Assembly (NCBI GenBank): GCA_963676655.2
Contig: CAXXKX010000004.1
Location: forward strand, 744,001 to 808,000
Direction of reading: 5' to 3'
DNA: 64,000 bases
Source: G963676655 sp963676655
GTDB lineage: Bacteria; Verrucomicrobiota; Lentisphaeria; Victivallales; Victivallaceae
Below the pieces are notes generated by a model. It saw only the letters and a program-made list of their open reading frames with translations. It had not been told where the DNA came from and did not search any database. Both the position numbers and the translations under genes were made by a program. Below, one piece after another: positions 53,988 through 62,768 of the stretch. The number at the start of each line of letters is the position of its first letter. Position 1 is the first letter of the stretch.

Positions 53988-55487
53988 ATGTATAGATTTT
54001 TATTTCTTTTATTTCTTTTATGGGGATGTGGCGGTTTACAGGCGGAAAAATACCAGTTGAATCCGGCCAAGGCTCAAATTGTTGGTCAAGCCGGCATAAA
54101 AGGCAATATTGTTACCTGCAATGTATCACCGGGAAAAGCCAAAGGGCTCAATGGCGCTATTTTCAATATTGATTTAAAACCGTTCCGGGGACAGAATATC
54201 ATCCTGAAAGTGTTTGCAAAGGCAAAAAATCTGACCAGGCCGCCCCAACGGTGGTTGGGGACTAAATTCATGTTGTTATATAAAACTCCGGACGGGAAAA
54301 AGCATTATAATGAAAAAAATGGTATTTACGGTTCATTCAGTGAAACATTGTCTTTCGGGCACACTGTTGACGGCAAAGCTGACATGGGGCAAATACGTTT
54401 CTGCGTCCAGGGAGTTTCAGGTGAAATTCAATATGACCTTGATTCGTTTGAAATTGTAAAAAAATTCACAAAGAAAAATCTGGACCATATATGCGAATAC
54501 TCCGAAGCGGTCAAAAAGCGTCAGGTACGTCGTGGTGTAATGAGTCCTATCAGAGATCAGGCAAACGAAGAGAACTTCAAAGTCTTAAAAGACTGGAACG
54601 TCAACTTAATGCGTTTACAGTTGAATACGTCTGAAAACTGGGCACGCAACAATCCGGATAAATATGATAAGTTCATAAATGAGAAGATCGAAAAGGTAAT
54701 TCCGCAAGTTCTGCAGCTCGGGCAACAATATGGCGTAAAAATAATCATTGATTTGCATATGGTTCCCGGCAGCAGTAAAATGACAAAAACAAGTAGCGGA
54801 ATATATGACAGCGATAAGTCGGTAGATAAATTCATTGATATCTGGAAACGCATAGCGACAAAATTCAAAGATCATCCGGCGTTGTACGGATATGATTTGA
54901 TGAATGAACCGAAACAGACGCGGAAAGCCAAATACGACTATTGGTTCTTGCAGAAAATGGCGGCGGAAGCCATTAGAAAGATTGATCCTGAAACACCGAT
55001 TTACGTGACGTCGAATATGCTCAGTTCCCAGTATACTTTTTCGTATCTGTCTCCTGTGAAATTAAAAAATATCATTTATCAAGTCCACTGCTATGACCCA
55101 TTTGTTTACACTCATACGCGATATACCGGAAAAGACCGTGAAAGCGGCAAAAAACAAAATGCCTATCCCGGTATTTTTTATGGCTCGAAATGGAACCGGG
55201 AGGCTTTGTACGGGAAATTAAAGCAGGTCAGGGATTTTCAAAAAAAGCATCATGCTAAAATTTTTGTCGGCGAATTTTCAACCCGGTCATGTTCTATTGG
55301 TGGTGATCAGCTTTTAGCCGACTACATCTCGATTTTCGAAGAACTTAAATGGGACTGGACCTATCACGCATTTCGTGAAGCAAAAATATGGAGTTTGGAA
55401 TATGCAGGTCCTTCTGATGATGAATTGGTGCCATCAAAAAATAATCCCCGGAAAAAAGTGGTTTTGGAATATTTTAAAAAGAATTAA
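53988..55487 (+). CDS. Secreted GH5-family endoglycosidase, paralogue 2
   Basis: The 499-residue protein has a short lipoprotein- or Sec-like signal (MYRFLFLLFLLWGCGGLQAE, with a possible lipobox LWGC, so the mature protein may be a lipoprotein). An N-terminal sandwich that differs from paralogue 1 is followed by a GH5 barrel with acid/base Glu307 in YDLMNEPK and nucleophile Glu429 in FVGEFS. It begins one base after the paralogue 1 stop. The repeat of the catalytic core points to tandem duplication followed by divergence or recombination. Confidence 0.88.
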   Translation: MYRFLFLLFLLWGCGGLQAEKYQLNPAKAQIVGQAGIKGNIVTCNVSPGKAKGLNGAIFNIDLKPFRGQNIILKVFAKAKNLTRPPQRWLGTKFMLLYKTPDGKKHYNEKNGIYGSFSETLSFGHTVDGKADMGQIRFCVQGVSGEIQYDLDSFEIVKKFTKKNLDHICEYSEAVKKRQVRRGVMSPIRDQANEENFKVLKDWNVNLMRLQLNTSENWARNNPDKYDKFINEKIEKVIPQVLQLGQQYGVKIIIDLHMVPGSSKMTKTSSGIYDSDKSVDKFIDIWKRIATKFKDHPALYGYDLMNEPKQTRKAKYDYWFLQKMAAEAIRKIDPETPIYVTSNMLSSQYTFSYLSPVKLKNIIYQVHCYDPFVYTHTRYTGKDRESGKKQNAYPGIFYGSKWNREALYGKLKQVRDFQKKHHAKIFVGEFSTRSCSIGGDQLLADYISIFEELKWDWTYHAFREAKIWSLEYAGPSDDELVPSKNNPRKKVVLEYFKKN

Positions 55488-55527
55488 CCCTATAAAAAGC
55501 AGTCGACTATTATTTGGTTTTAAAAAT

Positions 55528-55585
55528 AGTCAGACGGTTTGATTGTTAAAAAGTCACAATGGGTTTATGATTAGGTTGTTAGTTG
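55528..55585 (+). repeat. 60-nt dispersed repeat, copy C
   Basis: Core AGTCAGACGGTTTGATTG at 55528-55545. At the conserved +41 position GTTAG replaces TTTAG. It lies 40 bases after the second GH5 stop, in the gap before the convergent GntR gene. Confidence 0.65.
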
Positions 55586-55772
55586 GTTGCATGATGTTGG
55601 GTTGCGACTGTTGCGATAAGCTAAGAGATTAATAAAACCTTCAACAAATAGATTTGTTTTAGGCATAATTTTAACTGTTTTTTATAGGATCATGTGAGTT
55701 CCAAATTAATCCAACTGTGGTTTTCAGGTTTATCAGATTCCACGAAATATTAATGCTTTTGAAAAAGTATAA

Positions 55773-56939
55773 TTATGGCAGCAAGCAGCGATAGCCGCTC
55801 TGATCAATATCCTGATGTTTCGGCGCGGAGGCGCGTGATTCGGGGCTCATCAGCAGATCGAGGACCTGATGAAAGACTGCGGTCATGTCATAGCCGAATT
55901 GAGCTACCGGCAGCTTGAATGATAATTCGTTTGGAAAGTTTGCCAGGCAGGCTATTTTGACCGCGTCAATTTTGTTTCGGCTTGCCGCTTCAAGCATCCC
56001 GTTCAGAGCCGGTTTCACCAGATTGTCGTCAACTATGAACAGACTGTCCGGGAAGCTTTGACGGGACTCAGAGAAAAGCAGTCTGGCGCAGTGCGAAGCC
56101 GTCCAACTGTAATCCGGGTTGGAGAACTGGATGTTTTCCGATTTCAGTTCTATCCCCGCCGCCGCGAATTTTTTTCGAAAGTTTTCGAGTTTAGCGTGAT
56201 AGAACGGGACACAAAGCAAAGCCGCCTGGCGGCAGCCGCAGGAGGCGAAATACTCAATTGCGTGATCGAGGACCGGGTCGAGGATGGTGTTCAACGAAAA
56301 TACCTTGCGGGGCCGCGGGGTACTGCAGAGCGTAACTGACGGAATGTCCAGAATGTCGAGAAAAGAACTTTTTTCCAATCCTCGCGGCCAATGTGAGAAG
56401 AAGACTCCAGCCAATCGGTGATTGACAATATCGTCCGTCAACTTCAGAAAGGACCGGCAGTCTGATGAGACGGAAAATTTATCGTATTCGACCAACTTGA
56501 TTTTTAACTCTTGGGCAACCTTGTCTTCCGCCAGCCTCATCGCATCGTACAGGGCGGAGCTGTCGTTGTTTTCTTCGCCGATCAGATCAGGATAAACTAT
56601 CGCGAAGTTGTTTAAATGCGGAGGGTTGGCGCTGACAAAAGTGCCGCTTTTGCCGGCGGTTCTTAAAAAACCGTCCCGGATCAATGGTTCGAACGCCCGG
56701 TTTACCGTTACCGCAGTAGTTGAAAACATCTTTTCAAATTCTACCCGGGTCGGCAGACGGTGACCCGGCGGCCAGGCTCCGCCGATAATATGATCAAGGA
56801 TGTGATCGATTATGTTCTGTTTGAGTATCGGAACGCTTTTCGAACTTGATCTTCGCATTTTTCTTTTTGCCGGATTTGGTTTATTTTTTCCATACAATAA
56901 CATCGTTACAGGTTTATGCAAAAAAAATTCATTTGACAT
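55773..56939 (-). CDS. GntR-family regulator with LacI-like ligand domain
   Basis: The 388-residue frame has its GntR helix-turn-helix at about residues 40-105 (IIGGAWPPGHRLPTRVEFEK, FSTTAVTVNRAFEPLIRDGF, AGKSGTFVSA) and a periplasmic-binding-like sensor after that (NFAIVYPDLIGEENNDSS, ILDPVLDHAIEYFASCGCRQAALLC, ADS-like PDSLFIVDDN). The true start may be 56939, 56903 or 56858, because none has a good ribosome site. It is divergent from the GH71-like gene, and the conserved TACTATACA/TGTATAGTA operator lies between them. Confidence 0.82.
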   Translation of the reverse strand: MSNEFFLHKPVTMLLYGKNKPNPAKRKMRRSSSKSVPILKQNIIDHILDHIIGGAWPPGHRLPTRVEFEKMFSTTAVTVNRAFEPLIRDGFLRTAGKSGTFVSANPPHLNNFAIVYPDLIGEENNDSSALYDAMRLAEDKVAQELKIKLVEYDKFSVSSDCRSFLKLTDDIVNHRLAGVFFSHWPRGLEKSSFLDILDIPSVTLCSTPRPRKVFSLNTILDPVLDHAIEYFASCGCRQAALLCVPFYHAKLENFRKKFAAAGIELKSENIQFSNPDYSWTASHCARLLFSESRQSFPDSLFIVDDNLVKPALNGMLEAASRNKIDAVKIACLANFPNELSFKLPVAQFGYDMTAVFHQVLDLLMSPESRASAPKHQDIDQSGYRCLLP

Positions 56940-56940
56940 A

Positions 56941-56968
56941 TTGACTTATTTCTTAAATAATATATACT
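56941..56968 (+). promoter_or_regulatory. Promoter of the GH71-like gene
   Basis: TTGACT (56941-56946), 16 bases, TATACT (56963-56968). The -10 lies inside the first operator half-site. A minus-strand promoter for the regulator (TTTACT, about 16 bases, TTATAT) probably overlaps the same place. Confidence 0.65.
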
Positions 56969-56998
56969 ATACATATAATAAAAATATATTGTATAGTA
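56965..56998. promoter_or_regulatory. Operator TACTATACA-N16-TGTATAGTA, site 2
   Basis: TACTATACA (56965-56973) and TGTATAGTA (56990-56998) are perfect inverted nine-base halves with starts 25 bases apart. Site 1 at 49221-49253 has the same halves and offset. The site lies between the GntR-type regulator and the GH71-like gene, so the regulator probably controls both, plus the distant 47188-49188 gene. Confidence 0.78.
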
Positions 56999-57023
56999 AA
57001 AGATAAAAGGGAATTTCAGAATA

Positions 57024-59393
57024 ATGAAAAACATCCTGTTGTTGTCCATTGTCGTGGCTCTGTTCACAGTTTTTTCAGTCAAAGCGGATAAGGTACCCCA
57101 AAAGACGATTTTCGCGCATTACATGGGATGTTATCCTTTGGATAAGTTTGGTAATCCCACCTATAAATACGATAAACCTGACTATATGTCTGCCATTGGC
57201 GGACGGCATTGCAATCCTCCGTTGCTGCCGCCTGATCTGAAACTCGATGAAGTTGAAGCGGCTGCCCTGGACATCAGACGAGCTATGCGGGCCGGGATTG
57301 ACGGGTTCGCTATCGATGTTCTTGCCGGTCGTGAACGCGGGGTGCGTACCCTGGATATGCTGTTCAAAGCGGCTGAAAAGTATGACCTGCCGTTTCAAAT
57401 CACTTTCTGCCTTGATGCCTCCTACCGCAACCCCGGAGCAATAAAGCTACTGCTGGACAAGTACGGCAAAAGTAAAAAACTCGCGCTCCGGAACGGAAAA
57501 GTTTTGTTTTTTTCCTATCATACCCGGGATGCCAAAGAATATTTGAAAGAATATCTGGATTACAAGAAAAACGGCGTACGCAAGGAGCCTCCCGGCTACA
57601 AGCGAGATACCAATTTTGCCGGTCTGCCGCAACTGCCGAGGGATCATGTTGACTTTCCTGAATTGAGTAACGTAATGGATTTATGGCGTACACCAGCCGG
57701 TTTCGCCGCTCACGGCAAGGTCGTCAAACACTATCAACAGCGTTTCAATACTCCGTTGTTTTTGCAGTTTGAGCTATCTTCATTTATTCGCTGGGGCGGA
57801 AATTTCAATGGCAAAGAAGGCCGCAAAAGACTCAAAACCGGCATTGCCGCATTGGCCCGGGATTATGACTGCCTCGGAGCATTTCTGCCAACCACCTATC
57901 TATCGGATAAGGAAGTGATCGAATTGTCGGAAATCGCCCGCAAAAACAATTGCGAATGGGGCGAGGCGCTCTGTTATCAGTACGACAACGATATGTGGGA
58001 ACGCTATCACGTCGGTACGGTCAAAAAGATGATGCTTGAGCGCTGGAAGATGATTGACGCCACCAAGTCGACTTTGCTCCAGTTCACCACCTGGAACGAT
58101 TATGCGGAAAATACCCAGCTGGCCCCGGCCTGGGAAACACGTTACACTTATCTTGACCTTAATGCATATTTTGTCGAGCGCTGGAAGACTGGTAAGGAGC
58201 CGGTAGTAAATGATGACCGGATTTACGCGATCTATCCGCATTATCAGTTTGGCGCGGAAGATACTTGTGTGCCGTTCCGGGTGTATCGCCGGGCGGCGCT
58301 CTCCAAACCGCTGGAAATAATCACCATTCTCAAAGCCCCGGCGGTCGTGTCGCTGCCCGGGCGCAACGCAGTCTGGACGGCCCCGGCCGGATTCAGCGTC
58401 AAGGAACTGCCGGGTACTCCGGGACCGGTCAAAGTTGAACTTCATCGCGATAAGAAACTGGTCAAAAAACTGGATTGTCCTGACCCTATTGCCGATCGTA
58501 TTTTCCGGGTTCAGGTAACACCAACCTGCTATTCAACCGAATTCATGAAACACTGGCGCGCCGATTTTGGCAACACTCCCCCGGCAATGCTTGACGGCTG
58601 GTACGGCGACAAGGATCGTGACGGTTTGCCGAACTGGTTTGAGATGGTTTACTTTGGTAAGTTTAACGATTTCAGCAATATCACTGCCGCCGCGCCCGGA
58701 GATGACCCGGATAAGGACGGATTTACTAATCTTCAAGAATACCAAAACTGTACCGACCCCACCAAGCCGGACAATGTTCCTTATCCTGCAGGATACGCCT
58801 GGGATTTGATTCGTGATCTACTGGCAAATTTGTCTTTCAATCCGGATCTCGATTCGCATCGAGCCAAAGTCTGGTTTTATCAGGCTTTTACCGGCAAGGG
58901 AAAACTCACGCCCGGTTCGGATTTGCGCTTGACCACGTTGTTGAACCGGAAGCCGAAAAGCGGGGACAACTGGTACTATCAGCACCGCTTTCCGATGAAT
59001 AACCGGGACCAGATGCCGTGGAAAACTGAAATTGTCAATCCGAACGCCCCGCAAATGACAATCACTCATCGCTGGGAAAAAAGCAGACACGATATTTTGC
59101 TGTCTCCCGGTAAAAAGTCTGACGCGGTCATCGCCTGGCGCAGTCCGGTTGATGGTAATGTTAAAATCGCCGTTAGCCTTTCCGGTACCAGACCGACTAA
59201 GGACGTCAAATTCAGCATTGAAACGCCGCGCTCCGGAAGCCGGTCAATCACTGTTTCCGGAAAAAAATTATTTAAAGAAACCATATCGGCAAGTACAGTT
59301 AAAAAAGGCGATTATATCTATTTCCGGGCTGATCGAAATTCATCCGGAACCGCGGTCGTAATAAAAGCCTTGTCCATCAAGCTCCTGAAATAA
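57024..59393 (+). CDS. Secreted GH71/GH99-like glycoside hydrolase with Ca-binding repeats
   Basis: The 789-residue protein has a signal peptide (MKNILLLSIVVALFTVFSVKA). Residues about 25-400 resemble the GH71 family (IFAHYMGCYP, AALDIRRAMRAGIDGFAIDVL, QITFCLDASY, LQFTTWNDYAENTQLAP), which in fungi cleaves alpha-1,3-glucan. Residues about 525-585 contain Asp-rich thrombospondin-3/dockerin-like loops (GDKDRDGLPNWFE, DDPDKDGFTNLQEYQ), which bind calcium. The C-terminal 150 residues look like a beta-sandwich. The glycan is unproven. It is controlled by the operator at 56965. Confidence 0.78.
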   Translation: MKNILLLSIVVALFTVFSVKADKVPQKTIFAHYMGCYPLDKFGNPTYKYDKPDYMSAIGGRHCNPPLLPPDLKLDEVEAAALDIRRAMRAGIDGFAIDVLAGRERGVRTLDMLFKAAEKYDLPFQITFCLDASYRNPGAIKLLLDKYGKSKKLALRNGKVLFFSYHTRDAKEYLKEYLDYKKNGVRKEPPGYKRDTNFAGLPQLPRDHVDFPELSNVMDLWRTPAGFAAHGKVVKHYQQRFNTPLFLQFELSSFIRWGGNFNGKEGRKRLKTGIAALARDYDCLGAFLPTTYLSDKEVIELSEIARKNNCEWGEALCYQYDNDMWERYHVGTVKKMMLERWKMIDATKSTLLQFTTWNDYAENTQLAPAWETRYTYLDLNAYFVERWKTGKEPVVNDDRIYAIYPHYQFGAEDTCVPFRVYRRAALSKPLEIITILKAPAVVSLPGRNAVWTAPAGFSVKELPGTPGPVKVELHRDKKLVKKLDCPDPIADRIFRVQVTPTCYSTEFMKHWRADFGNTPPAMLDGWYGDKDRDGLPNWFEMVYFGKFNDFSNITAAAPGDDPDKDGFTNLQEYQNCTDPTKPDNVPYPAGYAWDLIRDLLANLSFNPDLDSHRAKVWFYQAFTGKGKLTPGSDLRLTTLLNRKPKSGDNWYYQHRFPMNNRDQMPWKTEIVNPNAPQMTITHRWEKSRHDILLSPGKKSDAVIAWRSPVDGNVKIAVSLSGTRPTKDVKFSIETPRSGSRSITVSGKKLFKETISASTVKKGDYIYFRADRNSSGTAVVIKALSIKLLK

Positions 59394-59398
59394 GCAAC

Positions 59399-61597
59399 TC
59401 AGGCGGTATGCTTGTGCCGGGCAATAATGTGATCCTGTAATTCAGGATTGATCAATTTGAACATTTGCGAATATCCGGCTACCCGGACCGGGATGTTACC
59501 GTAATTTTCCGGATCGGCCTTGGCCTGTTCGAGTTTTTCAACCGTCGTCACGTTGAACTGAAGTTGTCCCACTCCCATGTCCAGCGCTGATTTGATCAGC
59601 GAGGTCAGCATTGCCGCGCCGTTTTCTCCGGCCAGCAAAGACGGGTGAATGTCGATAATCGCCGCTGAACCGGCAGCGGCCCGGTTGTGCGGATGTTTTG
59701 ACAGACTCTTGAGCATCGCGGTCAATCCCTCCTGATCGCGTCCCTGATGTGCTGATAATGAATATGCCAACGGCGCTCCGGCCTTGCGACCGTCCGGCAG
59801 CGCGCCGACCGCTTTCCCGAAGCTGATATTCAACAGGAATGTGAACAAGTGGACAAAATAGCGCCCATTTAGCGGACTATGCTGCTTGTCCATAAACGAA
59901 ATGAATTCATCGGTGAGCCTGGTACAGATGGTATCGACTTCATCGATATCGTTGCCGTATTTCGGCAGTTTCAAAAGTCGCTGCCTCAAAGCTTCATGTC
60001 CGTTCCAGTTGTCTTTCATCGCGTTAAGCAATTCAGCAGCGGTAATACTTTTGTCATCAAAATAGAGCTTTTTCAGTGCATAAAGCGCGTCCGCGGTGTC
60101 TGGCGCGCCCATGAAACAAATTGAGTGATAGTTGTAAACCGGGCCGCCATCGGTAATATCTTTGCCGCGTTTAATGCAGTCGTCAGTCAGGACCGACCAG
60201 CACGGCAACGGTCCCATTTTCTGCTGGCCTGTTTCGCCTTTATTACAATATTTTACCATGTTTTCAGCAAAAAATTCAATCTGCTTTTGATATGCGGCAT
60301 AAAATTCTTCAAATGAAGAAAATTCATCCAGACTGCCGGTTTCCGGCCCGATTTGCTTTCCGGTGCCGGGATCTTTGCCGTTGAACATTGCCAGTTCCAG
60401 ACACTTGGTCGAGTTGAACCAGCCGGATACCGCGTGCGGATTAGCTTTGCCGGGAATGGTCAGCTCGACACAGCCTATCGGGGCGTAGTCGCGGGCGTCT
60501 TCAAGTTTGATGCCCCGGTCGGTCAGAGCCTTAATGAATGCCTCGTCATTGAAAATAAAAGGAAGTCCGCCGCCACGGAGAATCATCCCGGAACATTTAT
60601 TTAAGAATTCAACAGGCGTGTTTTGGTCGATTCGGACTGAAAGGTCGCGAATTACATCCATGTTTTCAGTAGCCTCCAGAATGAGATAACTAAGTTCATT
60701 GACTGCACAGTTGCCGTCAGCGTCGACCCCGCCAAGGGTAATTGCCTGAACATCGTAATCAAGATAGAGCTTGCAGGCCAGTTCCTCCATCAGGTCCAGA
60801 GCTTCCTCACGACTGATATTGTCATTTACGTAATACGGATATAATATCTGGTCAAGACGGCCGAGGGAGTTGGCGTTGATGCCGTCTTCTCCGCAGGTCA
60901 GGATATGCCCGAACCACAATGCCTGAACTGCTTCTCTGAAACTGGTAGCGCCGTGTTCCGGAACTCTTTCACATATTTCTGCCATCTCGGGCAGGCCCAT
61001 TTGACGAGCCAGTTCGGCATATCTTTTGCCTAACAAAATTCCGGCATCGCAGACATTGCTTGCCGCTTTAAGAAAATCGGTTTGTTCCGGTTGGGATTCA
61101 ATTTCTTTTTTGAGGCCTCCGAAGCCGATACGTATTAACTTGGCGTAATCCCGAATCGAGTGGTTTTCCATCCAGCCTCGGGCAGAATAGACCTTGTCCG
61201 TGCCGGTAAAGTTCCAGCCGGCGTATTTACCGGGAGCCTCCGCTTGCAGAAATTTCCCCCGCGAAATATGTTTTTCACAAGCTGCCATGATTTCGTCATA
61301 AGGTGCGTCAATTTCTTTGTCCTTGATAAAGCGGGCATAATCAGTCTCGGGATCAGGTGAAAATCCGGGATTTCCCGGTGCCATAGTGATGTGTTCTCCC
61401 GCCAGAGTCCAGCCCGGATGAATTTCGGTCGGAGCTATTTTTACCAGTTCCAGCAGCATCCTGCCGCGAACTTCGACCGGGCTGCTTTCCTCTTTGTCGG
61501 CCAGCCAAAAAACGTAGTTTCTAATGAAAGGATTGAAGCTTGTGATAAAAGACCCTTTTCGAGCCATCGCGTCTTTTTTCAAGATATGATTTTTCAT
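59399..61597 (-). CDS. Glycyl radical enzyme of unknown substrate (PFL/dehydratase type)
   Basis: The 732-residue protein has all essentials of a glycyl radical enzyme: the active-site Cys376 followed by Glu378 in YAPIGCVELT, and the radical Gly708 in RVAGYSQMF with NxxxxDHIIARH after it. Cys-x-Glu is typical of dehydratases and eliminases (glycerol, propanediol, choline), while pyruvate formate-lyase has Cys-Cys. The start may be 61597 or 61567. No activating enzyme (radical SAM, glycyl radical activase) lies next to it. The adjacent AraC regulator probably controls it. The enzyme needs anaerobic conditions. Confidence 0.88.
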   Translation of the reverse strand: MKNHILKKDAMARKGSFITSFNPFIRNYVFWLADKEESSPVEVRGRMLLELVKIAPTEIHPGWTLAGEHITMAPGNPGFSPDPETDYARFIKDKEIDAPYDEIMAACEKHISRGKFLQAEAPGKYAGWNFTGTDKVYSARGWMENHSIRDYAKLIRIGFGGLKKEIESQPEQTDFLKAASNVCDAGILLGKRYAELARQMGLPEMAEICERVPEHGATSFREAVQALWFGHILTCGEDGINANSLGRLDQILYPYYVNDNISREEALDLMEELACKLYLDYDVQAITLGGVDADGNCAVNELSYLILEATENMDVIRDLSVRIDQNTPVEFLNKCSGMILRGGGLPFIFNDEAFIKALTDRGIKLEDARDYAPIGCVELTIPGKANPHAVSGWFNSTKCLELAMFNGKDPGTGKQIGPETGSLDEFSSFEEFYAAYQKQIEFFAENMVKYCNKGETGQQKMGPLPCWSVLTDDCIKRGKDITDGGPVYNYHSICFMGAPDTADALYALKKLYFDDKSITAAELLNAMKDNWNGHEALRQRLLKLPKYGNDIDEVDTICTRLTDEFISFMDKQHSPLNGRYFVHLFTFLLNISFGKAVGALPDGRKAGAPLAYSLSAHQGRDQEGLTAMLKSLSKHPHNRAAAGSAAIIDIHPSLLAGENGAAMLTSLIKSALDMGVGQLQFNVTTVEKLEQAKADPENYGNIPVRVAGYSQMFKLINPELQDHIIARHKHTA

Positions 61598-61686
61598 GCC
61601 TGATTACCCTGATTGGTTATGTTTCTGGTATAATATAAACTTTACGGCGATGAAAATCTTTATCTAAAAGTATATTTATTTGTCTT

Positions 61687-62565
61687 TCAGTCTAATAATG
61701 TTTTTTTGAATTGACCGGGCGGCATGCCGGTGAATTCTTTGAAGATGCGGGAAAAGTGATAAACATCGGCAAATCCCAGGTTCTCCGCGACCTGTTTTAT
61801 CGGCAGGCCGGAAACGAGCTCATTCCTGGCCTTTTCAATCTTGACTTTATAGATGAATTTTGCCGGTGTTAAACCACATTCGGCCTTGAATATTCGAATG
61901 AACAATGCCCGGCAGACGTTAGCGTTCTTTACCAGGTCATCGAGACTTATTTTGCGGTTTAGATTATTGTGAATGAATTCCAGCGCCCGTTGAACGACAA
62001 TCCGGTGTTCCGGTAGAATGCCGGGAATTGATGGCGCGACGTTATCATAGATTATGCCCAGCAGGTCAAGCAGCAGGCTTTTCTTTTTCAGCTCCCATTT
62101 TATTCCCTGAAGCAAAAAAATTGAATAGAGCTCAAAAAATGTATTTTCATAATTTTTCCGATTGAGAAGACTTATTTTGCTGGTGAATTTATCCGGTAAA
62201 GCTAATGGAGTATGATTTCGAGCTGAATCGGGATATGGATGGGGATGGAAGGAGTCTGTCTGTTCAATCAGGTCAAAATGGATATTGAGCATGTAAGGTT
62301 GCGGCTCGGGCTCAAAGGTAAAGCAATAGCCGTGTCCGGGACGAACGATGAATACCGTTCCCGGCTCGATCCGATAGGTGTTGCCGTCGATTTTATATTC
62401 GCCAATCCCTTGAAAGAAGTAGTGCAGGGCGTGGTCGTTTATGGAGCTGCTTTTGATTTCACGAGTGCCGTATCGACCGACCTCCGGATAATCGTGCACC
62501 AGTCGCACATAAGGTGACCATTGCAACATGTCACGTTTCAATCTGGTTGTTCTCAGTTCTGCCAT
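61687..62565 (-). CDS. AraC-family regulator
   Basis: The 292-residue protein has an N-terminal cupin-like ligand domain (HYFFQGIGEYKIDGNTYRIEPGTVFIVRPG) and two C-terminal helix-turn-helix motifs (ISLDDLVKNANVCRALFIRIF, IKQVAENLGFADVYHFSRIFKEFTGMPPGQF). AAAGGA precedes the start. Its stop is 89 bases from the glycyl radical enzyme start, on the same strand, so it probably senses the enzyme's substrate. Confidence 0.92.
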   Translation of the reverse strand: MAELRTTRLKRDMLQWSPYVRLVHDYPEVGRYGTREIKSSSINDHALHYFFQGIGEYKIDGNTYRIEPGTVFIVRPGHGYCFTFEPEPQPYMLNIHFDLIEQTDSFHPHPYPDSARNHTPLALPDKFTSKISLLNRKNYENTFFELYSIFLLQGIKWELKKKSLLLDLLGIIYDNVAPSIPGILPEHRIVVQRALEFIHNNLNRKISLDDLVKNANVCRALFIRIFKAECGLTPAKFIYKVKIEKARNELVSGLPIKQVAENLGFADVYHFSRIFKEFTGMPPGQFKKTLLD

Positions 62566-62672
62566 ATCGATCCTTTATCTGTTCTTCTATGATTATACAA
62601 TTATACTGCATTACAATCAACCCTTTTGATTCAGGAAGTTTCATTTTTTAATGTATTTTTTAAATGTGTATT

Positions 62673-62730
62673 ATCAGACAGTTTGATTGATGTTTATGTG
62701 TAAAGTTTTGATAGTAAATGTTTTAGTTTG
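62673..62730 (+). repeat. 60-nt dispersed repeat, copy D
   Basis: Core ATCAGACAGTTTGATTG at 62673-62689 and TTTAG at 62722-62726, spacing 41 from GTTTGA as in copies A and B. It lies between the AraC promoter region and the second GGGAC element, in the 500-bp gap before argD. Confidence 0.7.
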
Positions 62731-62768
62731 CTTTCTTGAGGGGTATGTATTCGGTTCTATAATATTAA

